Part shown: in pieces, positions 1 to 11,097 of the stretch
Layout: each line of letters starts with the position of its first letter
Position numbering within the stretch: position 1 is the stretch's first letter
Source: Lutjanus erythropterus
Lineage: Eukaryota > Chordata > Actinopteri > Lutjaniformes > Lutjanidae
Direction: 5' to 3'
Length of the DNA stretch: 64,000 nt
Assembly (NCBI GenBank): GCA_020091685.1
Contig: CM034606.1
Location: 16,089,695 to 16,153,694 of the forward strand
Notes under the pieces: model-generated
What the model was told of the DNA's origin: nothing
The model's input: only the letters and a program-made list of their open reading frames with translations
Database searches by the model: none
Translations under genes and position numbers: made by a program

Positions 1-453
1 GTACATCTTAAGTATTAATGTGGGTGGTTATGGATCTCATCTTTTGCAACCAAACGTTTCTGGAACAAACTCCTCTACTGTGGAGCTAGTAGCAACATTT
101 ATTTCACTTTCAGCCATGTTTGTTGTTGCTGTGCATAATGCTATGGGTATATATACTTTTTAGCATATTCAAATTAAAGAATTGTACTGATATTATCGTG
201 AACAGTACGATATGGTACACCCCTAGACAGGATATATGTCGCTGTCCTCATGAACATAGCACACACACTCAAGCTGGCATCTGTATATCGAGTGTATATG
301 ATATTCCCTTACATGGAGTGTGCATTGGTTCCAAGCCCTCCAGTGAGCACATGATGCTGCAGATAGTCTGAGTGATACAGTTGTTCTGCCATCTGGACTA
401 AGTTCCTCCATTAAAGAGAAAATTCATTAGCTTAAGTACTCACAGGGGAGCTG

Positions 454-454
<1 letters not shown>

Positions 455-499
<45 letters not shown>
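455..499. repeat. (CA)n microsatellite
   Basis: An uninterrupted run of about 22 CA units. Confidence 0.97.
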
Positions 500-501
<2 letters not shown>

Positions 502-590
502 ATTATGTCTGCCATTTTCCATAAAGAATGGCCAAAATATGCTGAAGAATGATGCTCAGAGTATAATGAGAGTATAAATTGAGCCTACAG

Positions 591-611
591 TGTGTGTGTG
601 TGTGTGTGTGT
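591..611. repeat. (TG)n microsatellite
   Basis: About ten TG units, followed by imperfect TTTG/TG units to about 622. Confidence 0.9.
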
Positions 612-1299
612 TTGTTTGTGTGGGCATGCATGTGTATGCAAAGTGCTGTGGCATAGAATATAGGTTTTCCAAGGGGAGATGACAGAGCTGTTGGCACACC
701 TTGACTGCTGGGTGCAGTCCAGCAGGTGCATCAGGGCTGGAGACTGTCTCTAGTGGAGCATCCAGAGGAATCGACCAGAGCAAATTCATAAACTGTGCAG
801 TGTTTTTAAGCCTTAACTGACTCAACTGTATGTCTGCCCTGTACATAGTGACTCAAAACAAGAATATGAGGGCAGATTATTCCAGAAGAAAATGTAAGAC
901 CCTGTCAGCGTGCCACTGTTACCAGATGCCCAAAGTTTACAGGACAGGACACTCTGGTAAATGAGGATAGGAAAAAAACCACAATGGAGATAAGAATCCC
1001 ATCTCTCCCGTTGTCAGTAAGAGAGAAGAGATAAGCGAGTGTGAACAAGGTAAAGTAGATTGGACTTAGGGGGGCACAAAACACGGGTCATCCAGATAAG
1101 ACAGGCCAAACAAGGCCTTGGTGTGTGTTGACAGGTGCTGGCGGTGAGCCAAAGCTGGACAACGACCTTTTCAATCAACTCTTCAGTCATAGACAGGTGC
1201 TTTTTGAACTGTTGGAAAGTAAATGTTAATTAAACATGACTTCTGTGAATTAATGTTCTAATTGAGTATATGGTCAACTACTGATTTATCACAAATTAT

Positions 1300-1962
1300 T
1301 TAAATGGATACTCGATTACTTGAAGTGCATTGTATGAGGTACTTGTCAATAGTCAGAGTATTAGCTAATAGCTAGCTAGAATTTAGCCTTTTAAAAATGG
1401 TCCACCTAAAAAAAAACAATATTTGTGTACGCTATATTTAGAATATTTTCACTGCTTTAAAACTGTCTTTTCTGACAGAAACAGCCATCATATAAGCCAA
1501 ACATTGCTCTCTATAAACCAACCCAACTCCACAGGCAAAATCAATAATTTTACTTCACAGAACACAGGAGTTGCTGGTTTACCGCTGCCCCAGCTGGGTA
1601 ATTTGTTTGTTACTATGTGACTTCAGTGTTTTAAAGGCTTAGGTTGGATTCACTGAAGTTACACAATAAGTCAAACAAACTAATCAACTGAGGCACTTGT
1701 ACATCAGCAACTTGCATGTTCTCTGAGGTAAAATTAATAACTTTGGAATTTGTCTGGTTTGGAGAGAGCAATATTTGGCTCATATAACAGTGGCTTCCTG
1801 TCAGAAAAGGCCGTCAGATTGTTAAATAAAGTGGTGAAAATATTAAGCACATATTGTGCATCGAGGCATATTGACCAGCATACACTGATGGTAATAAATA
1901 AATAGACTTTCAACAATTACCTCATATAACACCACTTCAGAAACTCAGAACAATCCCTTTCA
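1300..1962. mobile_element. TTAA-flanked fold-back MITE, inverted pair of arms
   Basis: Two arms of about 230 bp face each other around a centre near 1625-1665. The left arm carries AATATTTTCAC, a segment like TCTGACAGAAACAGCC, TTGCTCTCT and GGAGTTGCTGG. The right arm carries the same blocks as reverse complements at about 1690-1850. The outer left end begins after a TTAA at 1300-1303 and has the family signature TATGAGGTACTTGTCAATAG; the outer right end is worn. The same arms recur at 36950, 46247, 47448 and 57397. No transposase is encoded, so it is non-autonomous. The TTAA targets suggest a piggyBac- or Kolobok-type mobiliser, which is inference. Confidence 0.75.
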
Positions 1963-2640
1963 TGAAATTTGTTGTAGTTGACCATCAGCAATCGAAAATA
2001 CATAAAAAACATTCAATTAGAAGGTAAATTGACAGATGCCATGATTAATTACACACATATAATCAAATTAATTTAACAAACTGAAACATTTACTATCAAC
2101 AAGGACCTCATACAACTGTACATCAAATAATCTTGAACTATGCCTTTAAGTGCAACACCTTTGAACTGAATTATGTTTGTTGACTCATATTGGACACGCA
2201 AAGTATGTTGAACTAATGATCTGCAGCAAAGAAAATGAGCCATATTGTCTGTCTTGATCGAGCTCCATACAAAGACTACAGGCTAATGTGTGTACTGAGA
2301 GTATGGCTGACATTCCCTCAGTGAGGCAAGTGCCTCTACACTGCACTCAGACCCACTCTGTCCATAGTGTTATCGATTAAAGGGTAAAAGCACACACCCC
2401 AGGGGCAGGGGGAGGCCTCACACACAGCTAAAGTTACTTTCTATGTGTGTGTGTGTGAGAGGGAGAGAGTGTTGCATGGCCCGCTGTTGCACCGGTAACC
2501 CAAACCCTCAGACAGGACTGCAGCCCATTCAGGACCAGAGGGAATGGGCACTGCAGATGAAAGTACCAGCTCACGCACACAGTCGTACACCACCTTTAAA
2601 ATCTGTGAACTCTGATTTTACTGTACCACATTTGTCCCGT
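1963..2640. other. Gene-free intronic stretch
   Basis: AT-rich to about 2250, then mixed sequence with a short TG run near 2443-2457. It is the start of the intron downstream of the KIS-type first exon. Nothing coding was recognised. Confidence 0.5.
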
Positions 2641-2675
2641 TATTAAAGCAACAAATCTCAGAGAAAATCCATTAC

Positions 2676-2781
2676 CTTCCCCTCCGACGGGCTCGAACAT
2701 CCCAAACTGCTCCAGCACTTTGATGAAGAGACCCATGACCACCAGCACAGCAATCATCTCCAAGCCATCCAGACTCAACAT
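2676..2781 (-). CDS. kcnip4: Alternative first coding exon of a KChIP (KChIP4a/KIS-type transmembrane N-terminus)
   Basis: The exon encodes 35 residues plus the first base of a split codon. It starts MLSLDGLEMIAVLVVMGL and ends FGMFEPVGGE, followed by the donor GAAG|GTAATG. Completing the split codon with AY gives Asp, as in all known KChIP first exons. The peptide is one hydrophobic segment (about residues 8-27) followed by LEQFG. From memory it matches human KChIP4a (MNLEGLEMIAVLIVIVL...) better than KChIP3x (MGIQGMELCAVAVV...). In KChIP4a this segment anchors the protein in membranes, favours ER retention and suppresses fast Kv4 inactivation; the same role here is inferred. The chosen ATG has A at -3 and aligns with the human start. 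The sequence before it reads open, but only from a GTG. It is the most 3' of the three first exons. The EF-hand core lies outside the window, and a KChIP2 or KChIP3 paralogue remains possible. Confidence 0.9.
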
Positions 2782-2804
2782 CTTGGGAGACCGCTGTCTG
2801 TCAT
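2775..2804 (-). promoter_or_regulatory. Short upstream ORF overlapping the KIS-exon start codon
   Basis: On the minus strand, ATG ACA GAC AGC GGT CTC CCA AGA TGT TGA begins 23 bases before the main ATG. It is out of frame and stops just after the main start. If transcription begins upstream of it, it could reduce initiation at the KIS start. The transcription start is not visible, so the role is inference. Confidence 0.4.
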
Positions 2805-2925
2805 CGCCCAGCACTGCTCCACCGAGCCAGGTCGGGTCGGGCCGGGGCCGAGTCCGGCCAACAACACAGGACCTCTGCGACTGCGCCCAACCTGAGCAGT
2901 TTATCCAACTTTAGCCCAAGCTTAG
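2782..2925 (-). promoter_or_regulatory. CpG- and GC-rich 5' flank of the KIS-type first exon
   Basis: This is the only strongly GC- and CpG-rich patch for kilobases, with GGTCGGGTCGGGCCGGGGCC on the plus strand near 2831-2850. It lies immediately upstream of the minus-strand ATG. There is no TATA box. It is best read as the 5' UTR plus a CpG-type core promoter for this isoform. Confidence 0.55.
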
Positions 2926-3329
2926 TTGACTTCCTCACTTTTATCCCCTTTGATCCAATATCTAACTTGAGACTGAGGATTTAAAAAATTGGTCAACCCT
3001 AGTTATTAGTTATCCTCTGGTGGAGGCCATACTGCTGGAGCTACAGGCTGCAACACAGAGCTACAGGCTGTCACAACACCTGAGCTAAAGTTTAAGCTTT
3101 TTTTTTCTTCTCCTCTCCTCTCTCTTTCTTCTCCCAGGCCTCCGTCGAGTGATGGGAACTTGGGATGTGCTGCGCCTGCTGGTCCTTTGGCAGTGGTTGT
3201 CAGGAGGCGAGTGTTGTGAGGGGGAAAGAGGGAGTGAGTGAGGGAGGGAGAGGCGGCAGATAAAGAGAAGGGGAGAGGATGAGTGGGAGATGGCATAGAA
3301 AATGAGCGAGAGTGAGGGAGAGTGGGCCA

Positions 3330-3330
<1 letters not shown>

Positions 3331-3396
<66 letters not shown>

Positions 3397-3411
3397 ACAC
3401 ACACACACACA
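3331..3411. repeat. (AC)n microsatellite
   Basis: About 40 AC units with one AT interruption at 3391-3392. A purine-rich GAGAGGGA stretch precedes it (about 3220-3330). Confidence 0.97.
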
Positions 3412-4097
3412 GTGAGACAGATTGTTTGGGCAGGGAGGGTGAGAGAGTCGAGGTATGCCCTCCCTCTCCTGTGACATTACCTCCATTGATTTGCCTAATG
3501 TGGTTTCCTTGGTAACTGGAGGACAGCGATTAAAACCAGATTTAACTAATGGAAAGAAAATATTTTTATGTTCATCTGAATTCAGGTCCCATCTCAAACC
3601 TGTGTTTTCACTGTATGGAGATCGTCGCATCTGTTTATGCCTGCCGGTCGATGCAATGTCTCATTAACTTTTTAAATGAGTTGCTATCAGAGCTCGATGG
3701 GCAAAGGATTTCTGGCTTCGGTACAGAAAATGCAATATTTGGGAGACAAATATTAGAGCTGAGAACAAAAATAGGAACTAAATGCAATAATTTTAGATGC
3801 AAACAGTAGCTGTTGAAGCTGGTGTTTTTGTGCCTGACAGGCTGCCAAATGTGACTTCATACATACAGTAAAGGCAGAAGTCAGTTATATTAAAAGCATA
3901 TTACAAAAAGAGCTCATGTGAAGCCAATTTTTTTTTAACAGTGAGATGTCTTTGATCACCATTGTGGCATCCTGACATTATAATTCAGTATGAACTGATC
4001 CTACTAAATGTACTAATGTTGAGGAGAGTGGTAGTCAAAATTGTTCATTGTTCACCATATATCAAGTTTGCCTCTGTAGTGTTTTGTGTGTCTAGCG
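3412..4097. other. Gene-free intronic stretch
   Basis: Apparently unique sequence. Open frames near 3455-3809 on the plus strand have no splice sites or recognisable protein. Confidence 0.45.
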
Positions 4098-4745
4098 CAG
4101 GGGTATCAAACCGTGAGCCAGTTCACCAAAGGGTCCAATCCAGCTTTGCTTAGTGTAAAAATTGCTGAGAAGTCATTTATTGCAATTTTTCAATAAAATG
4201 TACTGCTATTTCTGATTGGACTCTGTGACACAACACTGTCAAGTGTAGGCTACTGTTCATGGAAAATATCCTTGTCAAAAATGAGAAAAGTGAAGACAAG
4301 TGTTCCAAGAAAAATGGAACAGTTCCAGTTTCTTCACAGAGGTAAATGGGAGGCGAGTGTGCTTGTGTTCACACCAACTTTCAGTGCTCAAGGAGTATAA
4401 TATTTGGCACCATTATCAGACTCCTCATGATGAAAAATACAAGAAGTTGCAAGGCCACCTGAGACCAGAGAAGATAGATGAATTGTTGGCAAGTTTGGGG
4501 AAACAACAGTCTGTGAAAGGTAGCAACCTTATTGCTAAAGAAATAGCATCGGCATCGAAGCTGTAGTCTGAGGGTGAGTTTGTGAAGACAATGTATGCTG
4601 AAGGCAACAAATGGGTGGTTCATTACTTGTACTTCTTTACTCTTTTTCGTTTCGAGGTGTTATTATTTATAGGTTAACATGCTGTGGTTTTACTGGTCTA
4701 TCCAAGTTCAGAACAAATAGGGCTGTATGTGGTCCATGAACTAAA
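4098..4745 (+). mobile_element. Degraded hAT transposon with a GTF2IRD2/Charlie8-type transposase relic
   Basis: The left end reads CAGGGGTATCAAACCGTGAG, a typical hAT terminus. From about 4317 a relic frame reads FFTEVNGRRVCLCS, then SVLKEYNIWHHYQTPHDEKY, a BED-like zinc-finger pattern with a Cys pair and His residues. It continues KLQGHLRPEKIDELLASL, reaches a TAG at 4564-4566, and goes on in the same frame as SEGEFVKTMYAEG. The order and wording match the N-terminal part of the hAT transposases that gave rise to GTF2IRD2 and FAM200-like genes. The catalytic domain is missing, so the copy is internally deleted and dead. The right end near 4740 is worn. Confidence 0.75.
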
Positions 4746-5424
4746 ACAAGCTGGTCTAGCGAGAATGCTTGCATCACATAGTGGACAAAAAGTATCCCAC
4801 AATGCAGTGTTAAAAGTGGTGTTCATTTGTTGGTTACTCACCAAAAGCTAACTGCCATCATGCATTATGAAGACCCACAAAAAAACGACTGATGGATGAG
4901 ACTAAAGACCTGAGTAATGACTGACATCTGACTCATTAGAAAATTCTAAATATTGAGTACTGAATAGTCAATAGTGAATGCACACAGCAACGGCTGGAAA
5001 ATAGTTTAAAGCTAACAAAAAACACCTTGCAGTAATAGCAGAATGGCTGATTATTTGATCATTCTTGCTTTTTTTTTACAAATAGTTGCGATGGGTCAGT
5101 TTCTGTGCTGCAGTGCAGATGAGCAGAGAGACATGTCATCTGCTAATGAATAACAACATGTTGCAATAACAGCAAAATGGCTAATTACTCAGTTATTCTT
5201 GCCTTATCACAAATCAGCTTTGATTGGAAATCTGTTTTAATGGTGGGATTCAGTTGGCAAGTGAAAAAAAATACACTTCTTGCTAAAAACAACATTATTA
5301 TCACTACTCTCATTTTGATGCAGAAATGCAGTAACGGCATTGTTTTCCTCAACATATGACAAAATGCACCTGCATGAGCCACGTCACAGACAAAAGTCAT
5401 CTTTTTGATTTATATATAATAAAT
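4746..5424. other. Gene-free intronic stretch
   Basis: No exon. There is a loose internal similarity: two stretches near 5027-5070 and 5165-5210 share 'gcaataacagcaaaatggct' and 'attctTGC' phrases, which suggests a diverged tandem duplication. Confidence 0.4.
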
Positions 5425-5971
5425 AGGGGTGAGAATCTTTGCTAATCTCACAATTCAATTTGATTACGATTCTCTGGTTCAATTCAGAATCGATTTCTGC
5501 TTAAATGAATAGAAAAAGGGAGATTTTCAGTCTCTTGCTCTGGCTGTCTGTGTCAAACCATTTACTGGTGTCTGTATTCCAGTGAAATACAACATGATAT
5601 ATAACCAGCAATTAAGATAAATGGACTGCAGCCTTTCTATTTTCAAAAGTTATCTGCATTAATTAATGTATTCATTAATTTAAAAGCATCATACAGTCTT
5701 CTGCCTGTATGAGAATAACAAAATGACGGGGAGGTGGATGCACTGTTGTGTTGTTATTAATGCTGTGTGTCTCCAGCAGTGGAGAGCAGCCTCTCTGCTG
5801 CACCATTATCTCCGGGAAAGCCATCGCTGTCCAAGTCGCAGAGTGATGGGCGATGTGCAGGAAGTATTCACAATATATTTCATATCCATCTTGCAAAGGT
5901 AATTGATTTTTAGACATTTGTGAATCGTCCGTGTGCACATCGCGATGCATCTAAGGATCGATTCTTCCCCC
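5425..5971. mobile_element. MITE-like element with GGGG..GAATC ends
   Basis: The left end AGGGGTGAGAATC and the right end, read in reverse complement as CTGGGGGAAGAATCGATCC, share an inverted motif. GATGCATCTAAGGATCGATT near 5943 is familiar from teleost repeats of the 'GGGTGGGAATCG...GCGATGCATC' type. It has no coding content and its superfamily is uncertain (hAT-like is plausible). Confidence 0.5.
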
Positions 5972-6902
5972 AGTAATAAATCTTACACGGGAAGGTTGAA
6001 ATAAAATGAAAATCTGGAATAAGAAAAAAAGACAAACTAACTTCCCGAACTTAGAGTAGAATTGCTAGTTTTAAATGAATGCAAAGCACAAGAAGTAGAG
6101 AAAGGTAATCCATTATAGAAATAAAAGTATACTTTCTAAATAGTTACTTTTTATCCTCCTTATGTCCTCACCAATAGCTGGTCAGCTCTTATGAGTCAGT
6201 GAGCCTGAGGCTTTCAGCTCATACCCAGGCCCATGTGTTTCTCCCAGCAGAAACACTTTCACCTTCATATCCGAGGAGGCACTGAGCGATTTGGTCATTT
6301 CCTGAGTCAAACAACCTTAATATTGTCTGTCAGTCTCAGTCAGATGAGGTCGAGATACTTAAAGCATCAACAAGAATCGGTGCAGGCTGCTGCTCTTAGC
6401 CACCGTCCGACATTCGGCCCCTCCCAGCACGACTCCCAGTGAGGGTATCACTTCGCCTTATGCTACAAAAATAACAGAAATGGAAAAAGGTGTGATGTTC
6501 CCTTTTTGTCGTATTCTCCCACTGTGTATCCCCTCTGCCACTTTCTTTGGAGAGAGGACAGGAGGAGACAGCAGAGGTTTGACAACTGTGCTGTGTCTGC
6601 ACCCACTGGTGCTGTTGTTTCTCTTTGTTGACATTCCTGCTCCTGCATTTTCAACTGGGCTCTACAGCAGCAGGCCTCATTACGGAGACGTCTGTCACAT
6701 AAACAGCCTCACCGAGGATCATGTGGGTCAACCTGATGTCTACTCACACACAGACACACACAGACACACACAGACACACACGAGTCAGACAAGGTGACAG
6801 GAAACCTAATATGAGCTGACGTCACTCTGCTCATATATGGTGCGAACACAAACAAACACATCGTCACTGCAGACCCACTTCTCCTCACTCCGGCAGTAAT
6901 CT
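5972..6902. other. Gene-free intronic stretch
   Basis: No supported exon. It contains the short octamer repeat at 6745-6781. Confidence 0.45.
6745..6781. repeat. (ACACACAG)n short tandem repeat
   Basis: Four to five copies of an eight-base unit, ACACACAG, a period-8 variant of the CA repeat. Confidence 0.85.
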
Positions 6903-7903
6903 ACACTCTTAGAAAAAAAGGTGCCATCTAAAACCATAAAGGGTTCTTTGGCTTGTCCCAACAGGAGAACCTTTTTTTTGGATCCTTGTAGAACCTTTTA
7001 CAGTGACTCAAGTTGGAGGCCTTTCCAGAGCTGCCTTCCAAGAACCCAACACAAAGGGTTACACCTAGAACCATCTATGAAAGGTTTCATCCAGAATCAG
7101 GTTCCACTGAGAACCCTTCTATGGCGTAATGGTTCCACCCAGAACCCTCTCTGAGGGTTCTATCCAGAACCTTTCCACCTTCTGAGGGTGCCAACAAGGA
7201 CTCACCTAGGGGGTTTTACCAAGAACCCTTTTATATTATTGTACAAAGAACCCTTGACGAAAGAGTTCTTCAAGGATTTTAACGATCCTCCTTACAAAGA
7301 ACACTTGACAATCCCTTTATTCAAAGGGACAAAAACTTAATCTAGAACCAGCACAGGGGGTTCTAATGAGAACCTTTTTTAAAAATATATATTTTAAGGG
7401 TGTGATCTGGAACCCACCCTGGGGTTTTGCCAAGAACCTTTTTATATTCCAAGAGTTTCATCTAGAACCCACTCTAGGAGGTTCACTGAAAACTTTTTGT
7501 GTTCCCAGGGTTTTATCTGGAACACACTCGGGGGGTTCTACTGAGATTTTTTTTATATTCCAAGGGTTTCCTGGGGGTTCTAACAAGAAGCTTTTTATAT
7601 TCGAAAGGCTTTTATCTGGAACCCACTCAGGGCGTCCTACAGATAACGTTTTTACATCCCAAGGTTTTATCTAGAGCTCACCCTGGGGGTTCTACAGGTT
7701 AAGTTTTTAAAAGAAGAAGAAACCTTGGTGAACCCTTGACGAGAGAGTTCTTCAAGGATTTCAACAATCCCTTTCTTCCAAAAAGGGTTCTTGTGTTTAA
7801 AAAGGTTCTTGATGGAACCCTTACAAATAGTTCATAAGTGGTTCTGGGCATACCGTCAGCCCTTCCGGAAGAACTCTTTTAGAACCCTTATTTCTCAGAG
7901 TGT
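6903..7903. mobile_element. ACACTCTTA-ended MITE built of GGTTCT/AGAACC motifs, copy 1
   Basis: The left end ACACTCTTAGAAAAAAAGG and the right end (reverse complement ACACTCTGAGAAATAAGGG) are inverted repeats. Possible TA dinucleotides flank it. The interior is dominated by AGAACC and GGTTCT on both strands. The second copy at 16673-17613 has the same termini and similar length, which fixes the boundaries. There is no transposase frame. The superfamily is not known to me. Confidence 0.8.
7395..7695. repeat. Internal minisatellite of about 55 bp period
   Basis: The block TCTGGAACCC or TCTAGAACCC recurs near 7406, 7461, 7516, 7615 and 7670, with spacers containing TTTTATATTC and GGGGGTTCTA. 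Spacing is about 55 bp, with one partial unit. It lies wholly inside the MITE at 6903-7903. Confidence 0.7.
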
Positions 7904-9184
7904 ATACTGGCTGTATTGAAGCGGAGCTCCGATTGCAGACATGGTGAAAGTAAACAGAGAAATATTGAACCACACACTCACAAAAGAGACAGGGAGAGAG
8001 GGAGAGGGAGAAAGTGAAATCTGAGCCTGACCTGTTGGTTAAAAATGATTTCTCTGCCCACTTATTTATTGAAGAGTTGTCATTTGAGGGGAGAAACCGA
8101 GAGGAGGAAGGAGAGAGGAAGAAGCGAGGCAGGTTGTTGCCTGAGACACGGCGGCAGGGGAGAGTAATGAGAAGTAAGAGAAGACAGACAGAACCAGAAC
8201 ATGAAGGAACAAAGGAAGGACAAAGTGAAGAGCCGGAGCCACTGAGGTCAGATCCCTCTGTATAGTGATCTGCAAAGCACACAGGGAAGAGGCATCTATT
8301 CTTTATTACCCTCCAGCATCTCTCCCCTCCTGGAGGATTTTTCACCTCATTCTGGCTGTCAAGATAGAAAATTGGACCTGCAGATGTGTCCTCCACTCCC
8401 TCGCTATTCTGCTCCCGTACCTTCTCCTCTGTTCTTCATCAAATGTACACAAACAAGAGGCACGGTCAAGATTGGCAAGACAGACTCTTTAATTTTAAAA
8501 CACAATTGTTGAATCTGAAAGTTCAATTAAGTTCAAGAACACGGAGCAACAGGCCTGCTTACGTCTGACTCAGAGCTCTTCACCAAATATTGAGAGCCAT
8601 TAGCTTTCTGGCAAATCTTCTGTGTAGGTTCAACTAATGAGCAGACAGATAACACTTCAAAGTTTTTCTCTCTACTGTTCCAGATTACTGCAAAGAAATG
8701 TCCTCCAGACAATCGTGCATTTCAATCGTCGGAGAGTGTGGAGAAAGTTGCTGCACTGACATACAAATTGCACATTTTTGTCCTCTTTTTGTTTCTAGTT
8801 TATTTGGATGATATTTGAAAACTCAAATAATTTCATGTGCATCTTAACTGGAAATTTTTTGTTTTGTTTTGCATAATCTGTGACAGTTTTCTTCGAAGAA
8901 AAATCATTTAAATGAAAAGAAAAAAACAACAGTTAATTATTGTGTTTTTCTTTTGGCTTCAGGGAGGGTAGTTGGAGAGTCTTTTTTTCTCACCTCAGAT
9001 TTATATTTTTTATTTCAGCTTTTCCTTCGGACATGTATTAGGCTTATTACAAAAAAGAGATAAGCATGACTTTTTTTTAGGTGCCAGGGTGTTATGAGAG
9101 AAGCAAAGCAACACAGTGCAATGAACATTTCTACTGTGCTAAAATAAGCACAGCAGAAATGTCAGATAGATCAAACCACTGTGT
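7904..9184. other. Gene-free intronic stretch
   Basis: Purine-rich from about 7980 to 8240, then AT-rich. The 191-codon open frame on the minus strand at 7821-8396 runs through this compositional bias, has no recognisable domain, and overlaps the end of the neighbouring MITE, so I do not call it a gene. Confidence 0.45.
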
Positions 9185-9350
9185 TTAAAGGAGCAATATG
9201 TTGCAATTGTTAGTCCTAAAATGAGTACTGCACTCCAAATAGTGAGCTGGATAGACAGTAATAGACAGTATATCAAATGTTACATATGATCTATGATGAA
9301 GCAAGTTGCTTGAAATATTAGGTGGAGGGTGTTGCAGGGGTTTTTTTAAG
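9185..9350. mobile_element. TTAAAGGAGCAA MITE, partial copy
   Basis: It starts TTAAAGGAGCAATATGTTGC. Near 9223-9250 it has GTACTGCACTCCAAATAGTG, which matches the reverse complement of the right end of the MITE at 10630-11097. The far end is not clear. Confidence 0.55.
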
Positions 9351-10629
9351 TCAGGGGGAGGCCCCAAAGGAAATATTAGTTCAATGAAGAAGACCTTACT
9401 TTTTCAAAAAAGCAAAATATAAAGTTGATTTCCTCTCGCCAGCCAAATCATTTTCACTCTGTTTCCTTAAATATACAGTGCCTGAGGTTGTTCTCTTGAC
9501 TCTGATGCCTGTGTCCCTGCTGAGACATCTCAGACTAATGAAGTCCTTCAAAAGCAACAAATTTTCTACACACACATTTGTGCTCTGTTTTTTTGTGTGT
9601 GTCTAATATGACCTATAATATAAGACCCTCAGAGTCACTCAGCTTCAAATACAACGCACAAATTACCTAACTTCCTCTCTCCTTCCCCTCAGGCTCCTAT
9701 CGATTTTTCCAAATTCCTTCTGCTGCTAAATATACTGTAAGAGATGCTGTGAGACGTGAACGCTGAAGGGAAGGAGTCCATTGATAGGTGCTAAACTGTG
9801 GAGAGTGTTATTTACATTTGTGCTGAGGGGTTCATGGGTTTATGATAAACTGAGGTGAATGTCTTTATTGACTCACATCTCATGTACAGATTGTATATGT
9901 CAAACTTAAAGCCTCAGGAGAATGTTGTGAATCAGCGATCTGACATCTGAGCTTTATCAGATCGTCTCAGGCAGACAGATTGTGACTTGAAGCAGCGGAG
10001 AAAGGATTTATGACAGATTTCAAGCTGCCTGCAGCGTTTTTATCTTGTAGTGCATAAAAATTCATTTTCCACAGTGATGAAGGTCAAAACTACATGATAG
10101 TCAAGCTGCTGTGGCTGTGTGTTGCAATATCGATCCATGCATGTTACATTCTCTAATCCACAGAACGTGCTAATTGGAGAACATGTCTATTGATCTCTGC
10201 TCCAATAAAGCTTGACTAAGAGGGAACAACTTCCAAATACAAACACACATAAAATCACAGGTACACATGAGAAAGGAGCTCAAGAAAATTGTTACGATCA
10301 CTGAGATCACGTTCACTCTGCAGCTGTCACACCTAGTAATTTAATCTGATGCATCATGCGAGGGCTCGAATGAACATGCAGAATACATCTGAAATCAATA
10401 ACAAGGTAGAGGTCCGGCCAAACATGTCATCCTCCGTAAACATTACAGGTTACATTGTAAGCTAAACCACACAGACGATCAATACAGATATGATAAATCA
10501 TCACAGAGGAGACGGTTTGACTGGAAAACTGAAGGTTTTTAAATCCTGGGTCAGCTAGACTGGGACATCTAGTGGGCACAAAGGGCAAAGATCAGACGCA
10601 GCAGCAACAAATAACCGATGTATAATGGT
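9351..10629. other. Gene-free intronic stretch
   Basis: Apparently unique, moderately AT-rich sequence. No exon or repeat was recognised. Confidence 0.4.
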
Positions 10630-11097
10630 TTAAAGGAGTAATCTGTAATATATTTGCTGTAATTTATCATAAAATGACCATGATATGGTCATCAGAGATT
10701 GAGGAAACACACTGAACTGACTACTCACTCTGACAACAATGCTGCAGCCACAGAGTCTACATTTTAAATTTCTAATTTGGGTCAAAATAATTGTTTTAGT
10801 TTGCCTGTTACACTTTAATAAGATTTCAAATTGATGCCAAATGTTTCCAGAATGAGTGTCTGTTTATTAGTCATAAGGAATTATTAATAATCTAGTAGAA
10901 GTAGATGTTTATAATGCTTAAACTGAGCAATAGAATAAAAATAGAGAACATAAATAGATAAGAAACAGAAATGGATTGTATATTAAACAGGATTTCAACC
11001 TATTCAATATACTGTTTTTGGCTCCAACTCACCATTTGGACTGCAGTACAAATTTATGGATGTGCGATTTACGTCTTGCTCCTTTAAATGATTTCAA
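10630..11097. mobile_element. TTAA-flanked MITE with TTAAAGGAG inverted ends
   Basis: The left terminus is TTAAAGGAGTAATCTGTAA and the right terminus in reverse complement is TTAAAGGAGCAAGACGTAA. TTAA lies at both borders (10630-10633 and 11094-11097). The length is 468 bp and there is no coding content. Its TTAA target is shared with the fold-back family, but the body is different. Confidence 0.75.

Larger units (their letters stand above)
1..1299. other. Gene-free stretch, intron of the kcnip4-like gene
   Basis: No coding exon with usable splice sites was found on either strand. It holds the two microsatellites listed separately. Bases about 185-250 resemble the stretch near 56160-56220, which lies inside a MITE, so a worn copy of that family may sit here. 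Exon 2 of the KChIP gene was looked for on the minus strand and is not present. Confidence 0.5.

Noticed and set aside
1-2675. KChIP exon 2 downstream of the KIS-type exon
   Set aside because: Looked for on the minus strand as an EDELEM...HRPE-type sequence with an AG acceptor. Nothing matching is present, so it must lie beyond base 1.
3006-3630. Overlapping Cys-Val and Thr-His repeat proteins on both strands
   Set aside because: They are translations of the (AC)n microsatellite. The same holds for similar frames at 21157-21442, 40608-40962 and 43511-43762.
6745-6781. Possible CRISPR-like spaced repeat
   Set aside because: It is an eight-base variant of a CA microsatellite with no unique spacers.
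7821-8396. 191-codon minus-strand frame
   Set aside because: It runs across a purine-rich, low-complexity stretch and into the neighbouring MITE end. The Ser/Leu-rich translation follows base bias.
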